From the NCBI GenBank assembly GCA_036389315.1, contig DASVQF010000008.1:1-64000 (forward strand): a stretch of 64,000 bases of DNA, in the 5' to 3' direction. A model generated the notes under the pieces. The model saw only the letters and a program-made list of their open reading frames with translations. It was not told where the DNA came from and made no database searches. Below, piece after piece: positions 24,794 to 33,248 of the stretch (the first letter of the stretch is position 1; each line of letters begins with the position of its first letter). The translations under genes were made by a program, and so were the position numbers. Origin of the DNA: DASQYE01 sp036389315. Lineage in GTDB: Bacteria > Acidobacteriota > Blastocatellia > Pyrinomonadales > Pyrinomonadaceae.

Positions 24794-26263
24794 ATGGGAT
24801 TAGCAAAGACTCTAGGTGAACTCAAGGCGAGCGGGTATCGTGGGCGCTCCGTCAAGGACGAGCTGCGGGCCAACCTGGTGCGCAAGCTCCGTGCGGGCGA
24901 AAAACTTTTTCCCGGCATTGTCGGCTACGACGAGACTGTCGTGCCGCAACTCGTCAACGCCATCCTGGCCCGTCACAACCTGATCCTGCTGGGCCTGCGC
25001 GGACAAGCCAAGAGCCGCATCATAAGACAGTTGACGGAGCTGCTGGACGAGCAACTGCCCATCATCGCCGGCTCCGAAATCAACGACGACCCGTTTCATC
25101 CGATCAGCGCCTACGGGCGGCAAAGAGTAGAGCTTCACGGCGACTCGACCGAAATCAGTTGGGTCGGGCGCGACTCGCGCTTCGTCGAAAAGCTCGCCAC
25201 GCCCGATGTCACCATCGCCGACATCATAGGCGACGTAGACCCGATCAAGGCTGCCAAGGGCGGACACCTCTTGAGCGACGAGCTGACGATTCACTACGGG
25301 CTCTTGCCGCGCGCCAATCGCGGCATCTTCGCCATCAACGAGCTGCCAGACCTGGCCGGGAAGATTCAGGTTGGACTTTTCAACATCATGCAGGAGGGCG
25401 ACGTGCAGATCAAAGGCTATCCTGTGCGCCTGCCGCTCGATGTGATGCTGGTCTTTTCCGCTAACCCGGAAGACTACACCGCGCGCGGCAAGATCATCAC
25501 GCCTCTGAAAGACCGCATCGGCGCGGAAATCCTGACTCACTATCCGTCGGAGCTGCAACTCGGCGTCGAGATCACTCGGCAGGAGGCTTGGACTGAGCGC
25601 GAAGGCATGCAGGGCAGCCTGCGCATCCCCGAATTCATCCGCGACCTCGTCGAGCAGATAGCCTTCGAGGCGCGCGACGACCAGCGCATAGACAAACGCT
25701 CGGGCGTCTCGCAACGCCTGCCCATCACCGTCATGGAGTCGGTCGTCTCCAACGCCGAACGCCGCTCGCTCCTCACGGAGGAGGACGAGATCGTGCCGCG
25801 CATCTCGGACATCTATGCGGCCGTGCCTTCGATGACGGGCAAGATGGAGCTGGAATACGAGGGCGAGCAGGTGGGCGCAAACCGCATCGCCAGGGATTTG
25901 ATTAAGCGTGCCGCCGGAGAGATATTCGAGGGCTACTTTGTCGGCATAGATTTCTCGGACGCCGTGCGCTGGTTCGATCAGGGCAACAACTTGAGACTCG
26001 CGGACACGGTCTCGGCCATCGAATGCATGAACCTCTTGGAAGCCGTTCCGGAGCTGATCGAGACGGCGCTGATTCCCTTCGACTTCAAACGCTCGGACGA
26101 ACAGCAGACGGTCTCGGCCTGCGAGTTCGTCCTCGAAGGGCTTTACGCGCAGAACAAGATCAGCCGCAACGAGGAGGGCGGCTACACGGCGGCGACCAAG
26201 GCGCGCAAAGACCGTCGCGGAATGATCTATGATGACCTGACCGAGACGGGCCGTTACAGTTGA
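24794..26263 (+). CDS. AAA+ ATPase, magnesium-chelatase-I/MoxR-like
   Basis: The 489-aa ATPase has a Walker A GLRGQAKSR at 67-75 (G-x-x-G-x-x-K-S form), Walker B INELPD at 181-186, the sensor region FSANPEDYTARGKI at 221-234 and an arginine-finger segment TPLKDRIGAEI. This layout is typical of ChlI and MoxR ATPases that load VWA-domain partners. The next two genes encode a Clp_N-KOW protein and a VWA protein, 35 and 13 bp apart, supporting a three-component complex. No other chelatase or bacteriochlorophyll genes are nearby, so a metal-chelatase role is unlikely. Confidence 0.85.
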   Translation: MGLAKTLGELKASGYRGRSVKDELRANLVRKLRAGEKLFPGIVGYDETVVPQLVNAILARHNLILLGLRGQAKSRIIRQLTELLDEQLPIIAGSEINDDPFHPISAYGRQRVELHGDSTEISWVGRDSRFVEKLATPDVTIADIIGDVDPIKAAKGGHLLSDELTIHYGLLPRANRGIFAINELPDLAGKIQVGLFNIMQEGDVQIKGYPVRLPLDVMLVFSANPEDYTARGKIITPLKDRIGAEILTHYPSELQLGVEITRQEAWTEREGMQGSLRIPEFIRDLVEQIAFEARDDQRIDKRSGVSQRLPITVMESVVSNAERRSLLTEEDEIVPRISDIYAAVPSMTGKMELEYEGEQVGANRIARDLIKRAAGEIFEGYFVGIDFSDAVRWFDQGNNLRLADTVSAIECMNLLEAVPELIETALIPFDFKRSDEQQTVSACEFVLEGLYAQNKISRNEEGGYTAATKARKDRRGMIYDDLTETGRYS

Positions 26264-26298
26264 GCTGTAGTCTTTTTTCGGAAAGGCAGGAGAGAGAG

Positions 26299-26976
26299 AT
26301 GTCTTCTGAGCTTGAATCCTACGTTCGGAAATTTACCGAGAGAGGCTGGCGCGTCTTCGACCACGCAGTCCGCGAAGCGCGCCGCCGAGACCAGCACCTT
26401 GTCTCGGTCGAACACATCATAGAGGCGCTCGCTTTTGAAGAGCACGACCTCTTCAACGCGCTCATGCGCGATCTCGCAGTAGACCCGCGCGCCGTGCGCG
26501 ACCTTCTCGAAAAGCGCCTCGACGCTTGCCCGCGCCGCACGGGCCCATCCGTGCACGTCGCGCCTGAAACGATAGAGTTGCTCAAGCGCGCTTACAGAAG
26601 AGCGCGCTATAATCATCGCACGCGCATTACTGCGACCGACCTCTTCATCGCGCTCTCGCAGGACGAGCACAATCCGTTCTACGAGCTGCTGCAAGCGTCG
26701 CACGTCGATTTCGAGTCGGCCGTCCTGACCATCTACGACCTTGAATTGGTGATGGAGAACGTGCGCGTGCGCGTGAGCAAAAGCTCCTACGCATTCCTGC
26801 CGGGCGACCTGGTACGCATCAAGACCGGGCCCTTCGCCAGCTTCTCCGGCACGGTCGAGGCGGTAGACAAAGAGACGGCAACGCTCAAGGTGAGAGTCAC
26901 AATCTTCGGCCGACCCGTAGCCCTGGCCCTCACCTTCCGCGATGTCGAGAAGATAAAATTTCGCAGCGCAGCTTAG
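26299..26976 (+). CDS. Clp_N repeat domain fused to a NusG-like KOW domain
   Basis: ATG 26299 has GGAGAG upstream (225 aa); the longer ORF lacks one. Residues 11-147 resemble the double Clp_N (R) repeat of ClpA/ClpC: FTERGWRVFDHAVREARR with VSVEHIIEALAFEE, then the second repeat TIELLKRAYRRARYNHRTRITATDLFIAL. Residues 167-220 are a KOW domain close to NusG: PGDLVRIKTGPFASFSGTVE, ending VTIFGRPVALALTFRDVEKI. No AAA domain is present. Clp_N binds adaptors or substrates of Clp machines, and KOW binds ribosome or RNA polymerase partners, so the protein could link a Clp-like or AAA+ system to transcription or translation (inference). Confidence 0.85.
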   Translation: MSSELESYVRKFTERGWRVFDHAVREARRRDQHLVSVEHIIEALAFEEHDLFNALMRDLAVDPRAVRDLLEKRLDACPRRTGPSVHVAPETIELLKRAYRRARYNHRTRITATDLFIALSQDEHNPFYELLQASHVDFESAVLTIYDLELVMENVRVRVSKSSYAFLPGDLVRIKTGPFASFSGTVEAVDKETATLKVRVTIFGRPVALALTFRDVEKIKFRSAA

Positions 26977-26989
26977 GTAAAAGAAGTAA

Positions 26990-28330
26990 ATGAAGTTCAC
27001 ACGCTATTCAAAATTCAAGGGGCTCGATGTCTCGTCCATTAACCTGGGCGATTTGATGGACGCGCTCTCGGATTCGATTCTGCAATCGGGTTACGACGAG
27101 GATTACTATTGGACGCGCCAGCGCAGGCCGCAGGACACGTCGCTCGACGCCTTGCGCCGCGCGCTGCTTCAGGCGTTGCTTGAGCAGGGCTTGATTGACG
27201 AGCAACAGATAGCCGAGATGCTCGCCGACAACCAGGGTGAGTTCAAGGGCTCGCAGCTCGAAGAGATGCTCAACCAGTTGATCGAGCGCCTTGTCGAAGA
27301 GGGCTATCTGAATCTGAAGGAGGAGCAGCCCCGAAGCTCGCGCGAGCAACGCCGCAGAGGTGGGCGCGGCGAGGTCTCCGAGCCGCTGCCGCGCAACGTC
27401 CATTTCGAGGTGACGGAAAAGGGCCTGGACTTCCTGGGCTATAAGACGCTGCGGAATCTGCTCGGAAGCATGGGCAAAAGCTCTGTCGGGCGACACGATA
27501 CCTCTCATCTTTCGACGGGCATAGAGGCGGCTGCGGCCTCCAAGCTCTACGAGTTCGGCGACACGATCAACCTGGACGTGAACACGACTCTGCTCTCGGC
27601 CATCCAGCGCGAGGGGTTGGGCGTGCCGCTCAACCTGGAATACAAAGACCTGCACGTTCACCAGTGCGATTACCAGTCTTCGTGCGCGACCGTCGTGATG
27701 CTCGATTGCTCGCACTCCATGATCCTTTACGGCGAAGACCGCTTCACGCCCGCCAAGAAGGTTGCGCTCGCGCTCGCGCATCTGATTCGCACGCATTATC
27801 CGGGCGACTCGCTCAAGGTGGTGCTCTTCCATGACTCGGCCGAAGAGCTGCCGATGGCTAAGCTGGCCACGACTCAGGTGGGCCCATATCACACCAACAC
27901 GGCCGAAGGCTTGCGACTCGCGCGCCGTATACTGCAAGCGCAGCGCAAAGAGATGAAGCAGATCGTGATGGTCACGGACGGAAAGCCCACGGCCTGCTTT
28001 CTCGATTCTGCCGCCACGACTCCTTTCGGGAGCAGCAGCCGTCGCGGTGCGGATGCGTTGGGCGGCGCTTCCGCAGGCCGTCGTCTCTACAAGAACTCCA
28101 TGGGCGGCGACCCTTTCGTCATGGCCGAGACCTTCAAGGAAGTCCAGGCGTGCCGCAAAGCCGGGATCATGATTAATACTTTCATGCTGGCGAGCGACTA
28201 TTACCTGGTCGAGTTCGTCAAACAGATGACGGCCATGACGAGCGGCAAGGCTTACTTCGCCAACCCTAACAACCTCTCGCAGTTTGTCCTGATAGATTTT
28301 ATGAGGCGCAGAACGAGCCGCATCAAATAG
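26990..28330 (+). CDS. VWA-domain protein, partner of the AAA+ ATPase
   Basis: The 446-aa product has a helical N-terminal half (repeated acidic helices, then Arg-rich REQRRRGGRG near 120) and a C-terminal von Willebrand A domain. The MIDAS motif is DCSHS at 239-243 (DxSxS), with MVTDGKPT forming the DG part near residue 325. A glycine/serine loop (GSSSRRGADALGGASAG) interrupts the domain. MoxR/ChlI-type ATPases commonly act with such VWA proteins. It is encoded 13 bp after the Clp_N-KOW gene. Confidence 0.85.
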   Translation: MKFTRYSKFKGLDVSSINLGDLMDALSDSILQSGYDEDYYWTRQRRPQDTSLDALRRALLQALLEQGLIDEQQIAEMLADNQGEFKGSQLEEMLNQLIERLVEEGYLNLKEEQPRSSREQRRRGGRGEVSEPLPRNVHFEVTEKGLDFLGYKTLRNLLGSMGKSSVGRHDTSHLSTGIEAAAASKLYEFGDTINLDVNTTLLSAIQREGLGVPLNLEYKDLHVHQCDYQSSCATVVMLDCSHSMILYGEDRFTPAKKVALALAHLIRTHYPGDSLKVVLFHDSAEELPMAKLATTQVGPYHTNTAEGLRLARRILQAQRKEMKQIVMVTDGKPTACFLDSAATTPFGSSSRRGADALGGASAGRRLYKNSMGGDPFVMAETFKEVQACRKAGIMINTFMLASDYYLVEFVKQMTAMTSGKAYFANPNNLSQFVLIDFMRRRTSRIK

Positions 28331-28348
28331 ACCGAGAGGGCTCCGACG

Positions 28349-29149
28349 ATGAGTAAGACAAGAGTGCGCGGAATCGAGATGGCTTACGACGTGGAAGGCT
28401 CCGGCCCTCCCGTCCTATTGCTTCACGGTTATCCTTTCAATCGTTCCATGTGGCGCGAGCAAGTGTTGGCTCTGCGCGAAAGCTTTCGCGTCATCACGCC
28501 AGACCTGCGGGGCTTAGGCGAGAGCGAGACGGACGGGGATGAGCCCGCCCCGATGATCGAGATGGCAAGAGACATGGCCGCCCTCCTCGATCACTTGCAG
28601 GTTGACAGGGTCGCGCTGGGCGGCCTCTCGATGGGCGGCTACGTGGCCCTGGCCTTCGTGCGCCGCTTTCCGTTGCGCGTGCGCGCGCTGGTGCTCGCAG
28701 ACACTCGCGCGCAAGCCGACACGGACGAGGCTCGCCGGGCGCGCGAGGAGCAGGCCCGCAAAATCCTCGAACAGGGTATGAGCGCCATCGCCGACGATTT
28801 TCTCAAGAAAGTGCTCGCGCCCGAAACGCTCGCGGGGCGGCCCGAAGTGGTCGCGCGTGTGCGCGAGATGATCTTGAGCACGAAGCCCGAAGGGGCTGCC
28901 GCAGCTTTGCGCGGAATGGCCGTGCGCAGCGACCAGACAGGCTTCCTTCCAAACATCTTCGCCCCCACGCTCATCCTCGTCGGAAGCGAAGACAAATTGG
29001 CGACGCCGGAAGATGCCGAATTGATGCGCCGCGAGATTCGCGGCTCGCGCCTTGAGACGCTAGAGGGCGCAGGCCACGTCTCAAACATAGAGCGCCCCGC
29101 CCACTTCAACAGCGTGCTCGTAGAGTTCCTGCGAACGCTGCAACCGTAG
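28349..29149 (+). CDS. alpha/beta-hydrolase
   Basis: This 266-aa hydrolase has an oxyanion-loop HGYPFNRSMW (26-35), nucleophile elbow GLSMGG with Ser94, an acid in LVGSEDKLATP and His in GAGHVSNIERP. It resembles 3-oxoadipate enol-lactonase/BioH-type enzymes, but neighbouring genes do not indicate a pathway, so the substrate is open. It follows the VWA gene by 18 bp. Confidence 0.85.
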   Translation: MSKTRVRGIEMAYDVEGSGPPVLLLHGYPFNRSMWREQVLALRESFRVITPDLRGLGESETDGDEPAPMIEMARDMAALLDHLQVDRVALGGLSMGGYVALAFVRRFPLRVRALVLADTRAQADTDEARRAREEQARKILEQGMSAIADDFLKKVLAPETLAGRPEVVARVREMILSTKPEGAAAALRGMAVRSDQTGFLPNIFAPTLILVGSEDKLATPEDAELMRREIRGSRLETLEGAGHVSNIERPAHFNSVLVEFLRTLQP

Positions 29150-29158
29150 ACTTCTTAG

Positions 29159-29617
29159 GTGGACGAGACCCGCTCTATGAGTGAGCCCTGGAAATATTGT
29201 ATAGAGGAGCGCGTGCGCTGGGGCGACGTGGATGCCGCGCGCATCATCTTCTACGGCGCTTACATCAGATTTTTCGAGTTCGCCGAGACGGAGCTGTTTC
29301 GCGCCGTCGGCCTCTCTTACGGCGTGATGTTCGACGAGTTGGACGTGTGGCTGCCGCGCGCGCACCTGGAATGCGACTTTCGCAGCGCAGCGCAACTGGA
29401 CGAGCTGCTGGAAGTCTGCGTCTGGGTCGGGCACATGGGGACGAAATCCATCCGCCTCAACTTTGAAGTGCGCCGCACAGGCGAAGCCTCACTCGTCGCC
29501 GAAGCCCACTTCGTCCTGGTCTCCGTGCGCCGCGATACGTTCGAGACAGTCCCCGTGCCCGCAGAACTGAGACGCCGCCTAGCGCCCTACACTCAACCCG
29601 GAGAGAAGGGCTTATGA
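29159..29617 (+). CDS. hotdog-fold acyl-CoA thioesterase (4HBT family)
   Basis: The 152-aa hotdog protein has the motif VRWGDVDAARIIFYGAYIRFFE, in which Asp of the D-x-D/N-x-x-x-(V/I)-Y-Y pattern is the usual catalytic residue of 4-hydroxybenzoyl-CoA/YbgC-type thioesterases. The start is GTG 29159 or ATG 29177. The stop overlaps the next start (ATGA at 29614-29617). Confidence 0.85.
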   Translation: MDETRSMSEPWKYCIEERVRWGDVDAARIIFYGAYIRFFEFAETELFRAVGLSYGVMFDELDVWLPRAHLECDFRSAAQLDELLEVCVWVGHMGTKSIRLNFEVRRTGEASLVAEAHFVLVSVRRDTFETVPVPAELRRRLAPYTQPGEKGL

Positions 29618-29901
29618 TTGACGACACCAGTCTCGAATTCGACATGTTCGAGGATATGCGGCGCAAGCTGGTCGAGCTTTTTGTGACCGAAGGCTACGAG
29701 CGGCTGGAAGCGGAAAAGATCGCGCTCTACGTCGTGCAGGGAGTGCGCGAAGTGCCGAAGCTGCTGGCGGCGCTCGCCGAAATCCGTTCGCACGCGCACG
29801 CCGAAGTGCTCAAAGCTTTAAGCGATGTCCTGGAAAACGCGAACGCGCTAGAGAAGGCCAAAGCCTTGTTGATTGAACACGGAATCAAGGAACAGGAATG
29901 A
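29614..29901 (+). CDS. small hypothetical helical protein
   Basis: The 95-aa, almost wholly helical, acidic protein (MRRKLVELFVTEGYERLEAEKIALYVVQGVREVPKLLAALAE) is translationally coupled to the thioesterase by ATGA. It has no signal peptide, membrane segment or known motif. It is the last gene of the plus-strand run beginning at 22044. Confidence 0.65.
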   Translation: MIDDTSLEFDMFEDMRRKLVELFVTEGYERLEAEKIALYVVQGVREVPKLLAALAEIRSHAHAEVLKALSDVLENANALEKAKALLIEHGIKEQE

Positions 29902-29956
29902 GAGATGATGAGGGTAAAGCTCTTTCACACTGCTTCCGATCTTCGATCTCTACGCG

Positions 29957-31168
29957 TCAGATCGGCCACAGCGCGCGGCGCGCGAGCGTCCGCTTGAGGT
30001 CTACGTACCCTTGATCGCCAGCGACCAGTTGGCCCAGGACTTTGCGTATCCCGCGATGAGAGCGCGCAAACTCTATCATCCTCTCGGTGAAGGGCGCGCC
30101 CCAGAAGCTTCCGTAAAATCGCCTGCGCATGTGCGAGGCGCGTTGCAGCTCGCGGCCGAAATCCGCGCGCCATCGCCTCTCGTAATCCAGGGGCTTGCCT
30201 TCGAGATAGCTTTCGGCGAATAGCTCCGCCGAGCGCAGAGCGTAATAGATGCCTTCGCCCGTGACCGGGTCTGCAAACCCGGCTGCGTCTCCGAGGAGGG
30301 CCCAGCCCGGCCCGGCGGCGCGTCTCTTCTCCCAGGTCTCGACCGCGAGGCCGGGGATGCGCGCCGCGTAACGCTCCGCCATCGCGCCCAGCTCTTTCCG
30401 GACAAGCGCGTCGCCGCCCGTCCGCCCAGACCAGATGCTCGCCTTAGGGCTCTCGCGCTTGTGATAGTAACCGACCATGAAATCCCACAATAGGCGGTCG
30501 AGCGCCTGATGATTGAAAGCATCCTGCGAAGTGGCTATGCCGAAAGAGATATGGTCTATGCGCGGGAAGGCCCAGGCGTAACCGGCCCAGCCCGGCAGGA
30601 AGGCGACGATGGTCGGCGCTACTGCGTCCTTCGGCAGAGGCGTACGGTAGCCGAAGGCGACTTCCATCTCGGCCGGCGGCAGCGGCCCTGCAAGACGTTT
30701 GGCCACGGGAGAGTTCGCGCCGTCGGCCGCAACCAGCATGGGCCCATTCCACCTTGCGCCGCTCCTTGCGCGCACAGTCCAGCTTTCATCTTTCCCAGCC
30801 GCGTGCGGCTCAAGCCTGACCTTCTCGGCGAAGACGTGCGCGCCCTTCGCCCGGGCCCTCTCGCGCAAGGATGAATCGAAGGCCACGCGCGAGTAGATGG
30901 CGAAGGGCTCGGCCAGTTTCAGCGAGAGCCGTTTGCCTGAAGGAGCATACATTTCAAGATCGTCAACGAGTCGTGCCGTAGTCTCTAACAGGTGCGGCCA
31001 GGCTTTGAGCGCCTTAGAGGTGACGCCGCCGCCGCAAGCTTTCGGCTCGCCTTCGGGCCGCCCGTCAAAGAGCGCCACACGCACGCCGCTCTGCGCCAGG
31101 CGCTCAGCCGCGAACGACCCGGCCGGGCCCGCGCCGATAATCAAGACATCGTATCTATCGCTCATCAT
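29957..31168 (-). CDS. geranylgeranyl-reductase-like FAD oxidoreductase
   Basis: The 403-aa flavoprotein has VLIIGAGPAGSFAAERLA (8-25), the CGGGVTSKAL Cys/Gly patch typical of the GGR family, an ADGANSPVAKRL second FAD loop and GDAAGFADPVTGEGIYYAL at about 298-317. Family members reduce isoprenoid chains or act as aromatic hydroxylases. It is convergent with the small gene ending at 29901 and monocistronic in appearance. It is one of three GGR-family flavoproteins in the window. Confidence 0.85.
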   Translation of the reverse strand: MMSDRYDVLIIGAGPAGSFAAERLAQSGVRVALFDGRPEGEPKACGGGVTSKALKAWPHLLETTARLVDDLEMYAPSGKRLSLKLAEPFAIYSRVAFDSSLRERARAKGAHVFAEKVRLEPHAAGKDESWTVRARSGARWNGPMLVAADGANSPVAKRLAGPLPPAEMEVAFGYRTPLPKDAVAPTIVAFLPGWAGYAWAFPRIDHISFGIATSQDAFNHQALDRLLWDFMVGYYHKRESPKASIWSGRTGGDALVRKELGAMAERYAARIPGLAVETWEKRRAAGPGWALLGDAAGFADPVTGEGIYYALRSAELFAESYLEGKPLDYERRWRADFGRELQRASHMRRRFYGSFWGAPFTERMIEFARSHRGIRKVLGQLVAGDQGYVDLKRTLARRALWPI

Positions 31169-31305
31169 CGGGGAACATCATAAAGGTCTTGACGGGCGCG
31201 GCGCAATTCAGGCTTGCGAAGTGGCGCGCGGCCTATGATAAAATGCGCGTGTTCCCCGCACAGAAGTTGACCGCTCAAGCGACCACCGCTCGCGAGAGGT
31301 AGCGC

Positions 31306-32844
31306 TTGAGGCATCTCTCTTTTTACAAAGCGAGCGGAAAGGACGCCGCTACGTGTCGCACGAGTGAGTCTGTGAAAGAGTTGGAGACAAGTCATCTGGT
31401 CTTCGCCGGCATCGCGCCGCATCCGCCCATCATGGTGCCCGAAGTTGGAGGCGAGGCCATATCGGAAGTGCGCGGCTCAATTGACGCCATGCGCAGCTTC
31501 ACCGAGCGCATCATCGCGAGCGGAGCGGAAACGGTCGTGCTCATCTCGCCGCACGCGCCCCTTGACGCGCGCGCCTTCGTCGCCTACGAGGATGCTGAGC
31601 TTTACGGAGACTTCGCGAGATTCCGCGCGCCCGGCGCGAGCGTCTTAGCGCCGCTCGATCAAGAATTGTTAGAGGCGATCAGGCAGGTGGCTTCCGCACA
31701 GGGCTACGAGGTCGTCAGCCTGGAAGGCTACGCGCTCGATCACGGAACGGCCGTGCCGCTCTACTTCCTGCAACGCAACGGTTGGAGGGGCTCGGTCGTC
31801 GCGCTCGGCTACACCTTCCTCTCCGATCAAGACCACGTGCGCTTCGGCTCCTGCATCAAGCGCGCGGTCGATACTACGGCGCGCCGCACAGCCTTCGTCG
31901 CGAGCGGCGACCTGAGTCACCGTTTGAAGCCCACAGCGCCCGCCGGTTACAACCCCCAGGCACACCTCTTCGACGAAGAAGTGGTCGCCTCTTTGAAAGC
32001 CGGGGAGCCGACGCGCATCGCTCGCATCGATCAGGATTTGAGAAGGCTCGCGGGAGAATGCGGCTATCGCTCCATGCTCGTCGCCCTCGGCGCAATCGAG
32101 GAGGTCGAGCAGGATTGCGAAGTTCTGCATTACGAAGCGCCGTTCGGCGTCGGCTACTTGGTAGCACAACTCGCGCGAACAGCGACGGCGGACACACTGT
32201 CAAACGACCAGACACAACGTAGCACGCCCGAGGATGAGACCGCGCAAGGCGAGACGCCTGCGACTGCTCAGCAATCCTTCCCAGACGTTGACTTGCCGGC
32301 GCTGGCGCGGCGGGCCGTCGAGAGCTTCGTCCGTGAGGGCCGCGTAATCAAAGCTCCTGCGGACAGTTACGATCAGCCGGCCGCCTGCTTCGTCTCAATT
32401 AAAACTATCGAAGGAGACTTGCGCGGCTGCATCGGCACGATCAGCCCAGTCAAAGCGACTCTTGCCGAAGAGCTGATCTCGAACGCCATCAATGCGGCCA
32501 CGCGCGACCCGCGTTTTCCACCCGTCACGGCCCCGGAGTTGCCGCGCCTTCGTTACTCGGTTGACGTTTTGCATGCGCCTGAGCCAGCCACGTTCGAGGA
32601 GCTAGACCCGGCACGCTACGGCGTGATTGTGGAGGACGAAGCGGGCTTGCGACGGGGCCTGCTTCTGCCAGACCTCAAAGGCATCGAGACGGCCAGCCAG
32701 CAGGTCGAGATCGCCGCCCGCAAAGCCGGTATTGTGCCGGGCACTCCTCTCAAGTTCTCTCGTTTCCGTGTCGAGCGTTTTCGCGAATCAGCAGCCCCCA
32801 CCCACGAACATCCGATGATTAAGGAGCAGACAAATGGCAAATGA
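31306..32844 (+). CDS. LigB-like dioxygenase/Memo domain fused to AMMECR1
   Basis: The start is TTG 31306, with GAGAGG 6 nt upstream. Residues 32-285 form a class III extradiol-dioxygenase/Memo fold: FAGIAPHPPIMVPEVGG carries the metal-site His, with SPHAPLDARAF and ASGDLSHRL. Residues 325-505 are an AMMECR1 domain with the signature LRGCIGTI. The AMMECR1-Memo pair is the A/B part of the AmmeMemoRadiSam system of unknown substrate; the radical-SAM third component is not in this window. Confidence 0.85.
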   Translation: MRHLSFYKASGKDAATCRTSESVKELETSHLVFAGIAPHPPIMVPEVGGEAISEVRGSIDAMRSFTERIIASGAETVVLISPHAPLDARAFVAYEDAELYGDFARFRAPGASVLAPLDQELLEAIRQVASAQGYEVVSLEGYALDHGTAVPLYFLQRNGWRGSVVALGYTFLSDQDHVRFGSCIKRAVDTTARRTAFVASGDLSHRLKPTAPAGYNPQAHLFDEEVVASLKAGEPTRIARIDQDLRRLAGECGYRSMLVALGAIEEVEQDCEVLHYEAPFGVGYLVAQLARTATADTLSNDQTQRSTPEDETAQGETPATAQQSFPDVDLPALARRAVESFVREGRVIKAPADSYDQPAACFVSIKTIEGDLRGCIGTISPVKATLAEELISNAINAATRDPRFPPVTAPELPRLRYSVDVLHAPEPATFEELDPARYGVIVEDEAGLRRGLLLPDLKGIETASQQVEIAARKAGIVPGTPLKFSRFRVERFRESAAPTHEHPMIKEQTNGK

Positions 32845-33079
32845 CAATTTCAGCAAATCCACTATGGACGATAGCCCGGCCGACCCGGATTTGAAGCCCG
32901 ACACCACGCCCAACGCCGTCGAGGAGAATAATCCGGCCAATGACCAGCGCTCGCTTGATATAGGTGAATCGGGACAGTTTGCGCCCGGTGGCTATTATAA
33001 CCAGCATGGCGTGGCGGAATCCGACCGTCTAGACCTGGACGAATTCACGGCCACGCGCCCTCCGGATGAGAAGAAATAG
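32834..33079 (+). CDS. small acidic disordered hypothetical protein
   Basis: The 81-aa Asp/Asn/Pro-rich product overlaps the end of the LigB-AMMECR1 gene by 11 bp and has AAGGAG at 32820-32825. Its composition (DDSPADPDLKPDTTPN, then ENNPANDQR) predicts intrinsic disorder. It resembles no family I know. Confidence 0.55.
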   Translation: MANDNFSKSTMDDSPADPDLKPDTTPNAVEENNPANDQRSLDIGESGQFAPGGYYNQHGVAESDRLDLDEFTATRPPDEKK

Positions 33080-33124
33080 CCGGGCGCTCGCGGGCTAGGA
33101 AAACGGCTTCGCGCGGACAAAAAA

Positions 33125-33155
33125 TTCCGCTGCATACGCGATATATGCAGCGGAA
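33125..33155 (-). terminator. gyrB terminator
   Basis: TTCCGCTGCATA and TATGCAGCGGAA form a perfect 12-bp stem around 7 nt, with TTTTTTG following on the minus strand, about 95 nt beyond the gyrB stop. It also sits downstream of the plus-strand gene ending at 33079. Confidence 0.8.
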
Positions 33156-33248
33156 ATATCCACAGGAGGAAAAGGAATTACATTGTAAAGGAAGGAAGCG
33201 CGGTGTGTCAAATAGTCTCGCCAGGCCGCGCTTCTCCTGTATCAAAAG

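Noticed and set aside
24794..28330. Bacteriochlorophyll magnesium chelatase (BchI/BchD)
   Set aside because: The ATPase and VWA proteins are ChlI/D-like in fold, but there is no BchH or other pigment gene, and a Clp_N-KOW gene intervenes.
29957..31168. BchP geranylgeranyl reductase for photosynthesis
   Set aside because: The family is broad, three paralogs occur in the window, and no photosynthetic context is visible.
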